From NCBI GenBank assembly GCA_039519185.1, contig CM076851.1, positions 47,288,751-47,352,750 of the forward strand: 64,000 nt of DNA. The letters run 5' to 3'. The DNA is from Astragalus membranaceus. Its lineage: Eukaryota; Streptophyta; Magnoliopsida; Fabales; Fabaceae. Under the pieces are notes generated by a model, which did not search any database, was not told the DNA's origin, and was given only the letters and a program-made list of their open reading frames with translations. The translations under genes and the position numbers were made by a program. Shown piece by piece: positions 60,283 through 64,000 of the stretch. Within the stretch, counting starts at the first letter, position 1, and each line of letters begins with the position of its first letter.

Positions 60283-60986
60283 TAGAGCTGTCGATTTGGG
60301 CCCGGTCCACTGGGCCGGCCCAGTGACCCGATTTTCTTGTTGGGCCTGGGCTCTAAATTTAGTGGCCCAAAATCAACGGCATCTTTTTGGCCCGGCCCGA
60401 TTGGCCCGATGATATTATTGGACCGGGCTGGGTTGGCCCGTGGACTTCGGGGCGGCCCGTTACTTTTTTGTTTTAATTTTTTATTTTTAAAATATGGTCC
60501 AACAAGAAAATGAAGCAATTTTTTAAGAAAAAATAATAAAAAAGTAAAGAAATTTTGTGTAAATCTCTAATATTCCTCCGTTTGTGTAAATCTCTAATAC
60601 AAAAGTAAAAAAAATGGAGCAATTTTTTTAAGAAAATGGAGCAATTTTGTGTAAATCTCTAATATTTCTCCGTTTGTACCTGTCATGTCCAATGAAATAA
60701 AGGAAAAAAGTTAATTAAAGTTAGCAAACACCAAAGTACAGAGAAATTGTAAACTACACCGTGGAATTCATATATTGTGTCAGCTCCATATCTTAACGAG
60801 ACATTAAAACTATTTTTTTATAGTCAAAATTCTAAAAAGTCAATGATTTGTGGCCCGTTGGCCCATGGGCTGGTGTTGGTCGGGCTCGAACCGTAAATTT
60901 TACAGCCCATCAGAATATTGGCCCGGCCCGGCCCATATATGCTGTATGGCCTGATGGGCCGGGCCGGGCCGGGCTTGACAGCTCTA
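60283..60986. mobile_element. hAT-type MITE with GGCCCG-rich ends
   Basis: 704 bp. Inverted ends TAGAGCTGTC (left) and GACAGCTCTA (right), extending imperfectly through GGGCCCGG-type sequence. GTGGTGGT flanks both sides (60275-60282 and 60987-60994), an 8-bp hAT target duplication. Both ends are rich in GGCCCG palindromes; the middle is AT-rich. No transposase. The ORFs there follow from the GC-rich repeats. Confidence 0.88.
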
Positions 60987-62125
60987 GTGGTGGTCACCGC
61001 CATCTGAGGTTTCCTTTTACACATAAAATCTCATTTATTATTTCTTTTAAAGTAAAATTCAGTAGATGAATAATGCATGTCTTAACGGTTGTATGCAAAT
61101 GGCTATAGTAACAACAAATGTAAACTCTAATTTAAGCATAAAAATGTAAACTCTAATTTAAGCATACTTCTAGTGCCTATTGTTGCGAACCAAAATAAAG
61201 ATGGTAGCACAAAATCGGCTATAGAAAATTAAAAATAATATGAAAGATGTTCTATTGTAAATGTGGTTGAAGTTCCCATCAATAAAAATTAAATTAGAAC
61301 TATCAGTTAAATAAGAAGATTATAAAATTAAAAATGAACATTAACAAATACATTAGAATTGAACATCCATAGTTAATAAGAAAAAAATCCTAAAGAATTT
61401 TAATAACATAATCCATATTAATCAAGTGTAAATATAAAAATTTTTAACTCATAGTTAGAAAGAAAAAAAGACAACACACTTAGAAGGTGAAACGTGTGGG
61501 TATCATGCGGAGTTGGATGAAAACCACCAATAAAACAGAAGCGGTAATACAGAGTTGAAAGAAGATGATAGGGTTCTATGGTAAATGTGGCTGAAGTTCC
61601 CGTGGAAGTAAATGTTTCAACGCGGTACTCGAATAAAAAAATAACACTTATATAAATATGATTCTTATAATACCCGTTGATGAGAAATGACAAAATAAAA
61701 AGACAACACAAATGTAACCAAAAAAAACGACAACACAAATAGAAAGTAAAACACGTGGTTATCATGTAGGATTAGATGAAAACCACCGATAAAATAGAAG
61801 CACATATACAAAGTTAAAAGAATATGATGAGGAGTTCTATTGTAAATATGGCTGAAGTTTCCGCGGGAGTAAGTATATGACATTATATATTGCAAGAAAA
61901 AAGTAACTTTCAGTAATAATTGATGCAACTAAACATGAAGAGATAAGTTTCTGAACCATAAAGCATACCAAAACACACTGCTTAACATTTCACTTTACGT
62001 ATTTTGTCATAAATTTTGTTTTTCCATTTAACCAGTTATTGATGAACAAATTTTGCATATTTGAAGAGTTCAATTTTTTTCTGAATGCTAAATTAAGTAC
62101 CCCAAAACACACTGCTTAACATCGT
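60987..62125. repeat. Anonymous sequence with diverged ~260-bp duplication
   Basis: Blocks at about 61453-61620 and 61713-61880 share AGACAACACA, ACGTG-GTATCATG, ATGAAAACCACC and GTAAATGTGGCTGAAG segments in the same order. A related shorter piece lies at 61240-61290. A 24-bp tandem (AAATGTAAACTCTAATTTAAGCATA) is at 61119-61166. Confidence 0.5.
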
Positions 62126-62126
62126 A

Positions 62127-62290
62127 CTTAGGAATGTCAACGGGGCGGGGCGGGCACGAGTATCTCACTACCCGGACCCGCCCCGTTTATTATAAATACG
62201 CCCCGGACCCGTCCCGGACCCGCGCGGGTACCCGTTTAACGGGTTTTAAACGGATATTTTTTTAAACGGGTACCCACGGGTATTTGTAAA
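62127..62290 (+). mobile_element. hAT-like element left end, partial
   Basis: TAGGAATGTCAACGGGGCGG and the following GGGCGGG...GGACCCG...CGGGTACCCG palindromes are the typical end of plant non-autonomous hAT elements. I find no matching right end before 62500, so it may be truncated. Confidence 0.55.
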
Positions 62291-64000
62291 TTAATAAATA
62301 AAAAACTTTTAAAAATAAAATTTGAAATACCATAGAAAATTAGTTTTTTTAACACTATTTTTTTTATTCATTTATATAAAAAAATTACGCATTTTGATAT
62401 GCATTTATCGTATCAACTATTTATTAATATATAATTGTTAATGAATTTAGATAAAAATATTGTCTAAAATGCTGATATGACTGTAGTCGAATGATGCTGA
62501 CTGTAGTCGAAATTCTATAGTCGAATTTCAGAAGTAAAATTTTCGACTGATGTTGTTGAGTGGCAAGGACTGCTGCGAACCAAATGTGCAGAAACAGAAA
62601 CTGTCGAAGTCGAAGTAGCTGCTGTCGAATTGTACTGATGCTGTCGAAAATAAACCTGCAAACACAGAAATGTTAGATAAACAACCGGAGGCGTCTTGCG
62701 ACTGCGCTGAAGAATTTATCCGCCTCTACAGCGCAAATTCCCCGAGGTACAACCGGGTCTTCTCAATCGCAGCAGCGAAAGAGGTATCAGAACTAGCAAG
62801 AAGAAGTGGATATTAACAGGAGAGCAACCTAGAGCTCTTTTTCAAGAAATGTGGAAAATGGATTTTCAGATATGTTTTCAAGTGCAACTCGAAATTGTTT
62901 ATATAGGCTTTAAGAAAAATAGCTGTTAGAGACATAGGCTCCAGCAATCAATAGCCAGTCAAAAACCGTTTCGAAAATCAATTGTAATCAAAATGTTTAA
63001 CTCTGCGGTTACGGAATAAATGGGTTTAAAAGAAAAGAAGCCATTGAAGGAAACTGACAGTCACAAAATAAAGGGAATTAAGTTTCAGTTTTCGACCAAA
63101 TCTTTTCACCAGTCAGTTCGACCAACTTTCAGTTTTCGACCAACTTTCAGTTTTCGACCAGATTGTTTTGCCAATCAGTTCGACCAACTTGCAGTTTTTC
63201 GACCTGAGCTTTCCGTTACGAAATGTTTCATAAAACATTTCGACCCATGATTGGGCGTATACGGATAGGCTGATAAAAGTAATATTTCATTTAATAAAAA
63301 TACTACAAAGCCAGTCGAGCGCGCGCGGGGGGGGGGGGGGGGGAATCGAAAGATTCGCACTAATCCAAGCCATGTTGGTCTCTGCTTGTGCGCGCGAGGG
63401 AGTCCCTTCTAGTTGCTTGTTTACTAGCTCTCATTAAGCTTTAGTATATGAAGACTTTGGTGAATCCAAAGCCAAGCAATGTGGGACTTCTCACTTTTGA
63501 AATATCTTTTTATTTCCAATAAAATACAACAATCCCCCACATATTTCAAAAGTTGAAAAATAAGTTTAAAAAAGAGGTTTTCTGGGTTGACATCGTAGAT
63601 GTAAGGTTTCGGAGCTGTATAGCAAGCTATGGAACCAGTCCTAAATAGATAAAACATAACATACTGTGAATTGGTATAGCAAGCTATGGAACCCAAGACG
63701 CATATTATATGTTAGAAATTTCATTATTACATTACACCCCCACAATTCTTGCTGTTTTCGCGGTGTTGCGCTACTAGGCCATGCGCGTGCTCGGTATTCA
63801 TGAGTGCTCTAGAGACCTCGCCAGGATCTCATGCAAGCGGCCTCACTTGACACTCATATAGGTGATTTCATCAAGTGTATGCTGCAAGTCATACACCACC
63901 CATAAGGGCTATGAAAATCCTTAAAAGCTTAAGCTTATCCTTTTAACCCTGCAGTCTAGCACCATCACAATAACACCATAGGAAGGGACAATAATGAAAT
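62291..64000. other. Anonymous repeat-rich sequence to window end
   Basis: Contains TGTCGAA/TTCGACA repeats (about 62480-62660), three copies of a TTTTCGACCAA unit (about 63088-63200), a 17-G run (63327-63343) and LTR-like text (CAATGTGGGACTT at about 63478). 62660-63000 may be an LTR of a Copia element, but ends are not visible. No credible ORF or RNA gene. Confidence 0.35.

Noticed and set aside
63327..63343. 17-G run as a purine tract of an LTR element
   Set aside because: No LTR start (TG) with a matching second LTR is visible; treated only as a homopolymer, possibly with sequencing length error.

Overview
The window is plant nuclear DNA from a eudicot, most likely a legume (inference). 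The one intact host gene encodes a ZEITLUPE/ADAGIO-1 type blue-light receptor F-box protein that reads like legume orthologues, and most other sequence is nested LTR retrotransposons of typical plant lineages. Gene density is very low; most long ORFs belong to transposable elements (TEs) and are broken.

Layout. (1) 1-10078: a tandem LTR-internal-LTR-internal-LTR array of a non-autonomous Ty3/gypsy-type element with a 4635-bp period and almost no divergence between units. It sits inside an LTR of a related family (10079-12466). (2) 12467-14509 and 36980-38263: two halves of an old minus-strand gypsy element (Tat/Ogre-like by look), split by the next element. (3) 14510-36979: an Athila-like gypsy element with near-identical LTRs, TCTTC target duplications, gag, protease, RT/RNase H, integrase and a 3' third ORF. 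It holds two insertions: a chromodomain (Tekay-like) gypsy element that lost its RT (17311 to about 24817), and a CACTA DNA transposon (26057-29653, GAA target duplications) carrying exons of at least two host genes, an aminoaldehyde/betaine aldehyde dehydrogenase and a CBP60-like calmodulin-binding protein. A short CGCTACAGCG-type motif cluster recurs about twelve times through the Athila element, in LTRs, untranslated parts and reading frames.

(4) 39927-54683: the ZTL/ADO1 gene on the minus strand, two exons and 612 codons, with a 12.9-kb intron that splits the codon of the photoactive LOV cysteine. The intron carries a Copia element (42759-48118) with a nested Mutator- or hAT-type transposon (about 46658-47458), a Stowaway MITE (49480-49828) and a LINE 3' fragment (about 53041-53340). 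(5) 55076-64000: gene-poor sequence with Helitron-like termini, a dispersed repeat with a GTACGAT hairpin, a ribosomal protein L13a pseudogene fragment (minus), a 704-bp hAT-type MITE with 8-bp target duplications, part of a second hAT-like element and local tandem repeats.

ZTL acts in the circadian clock and photomorphogenesis. The rest records repeated TE nesting: a gypsy element was split by Athila; the Athila element was hit by a chromovirus and a CACTA element; a Copia element was hit by a DNA transposon. Domain and family names come from reading the translations by eye. No database search or alignment program was run, and family assignments should be read that way.
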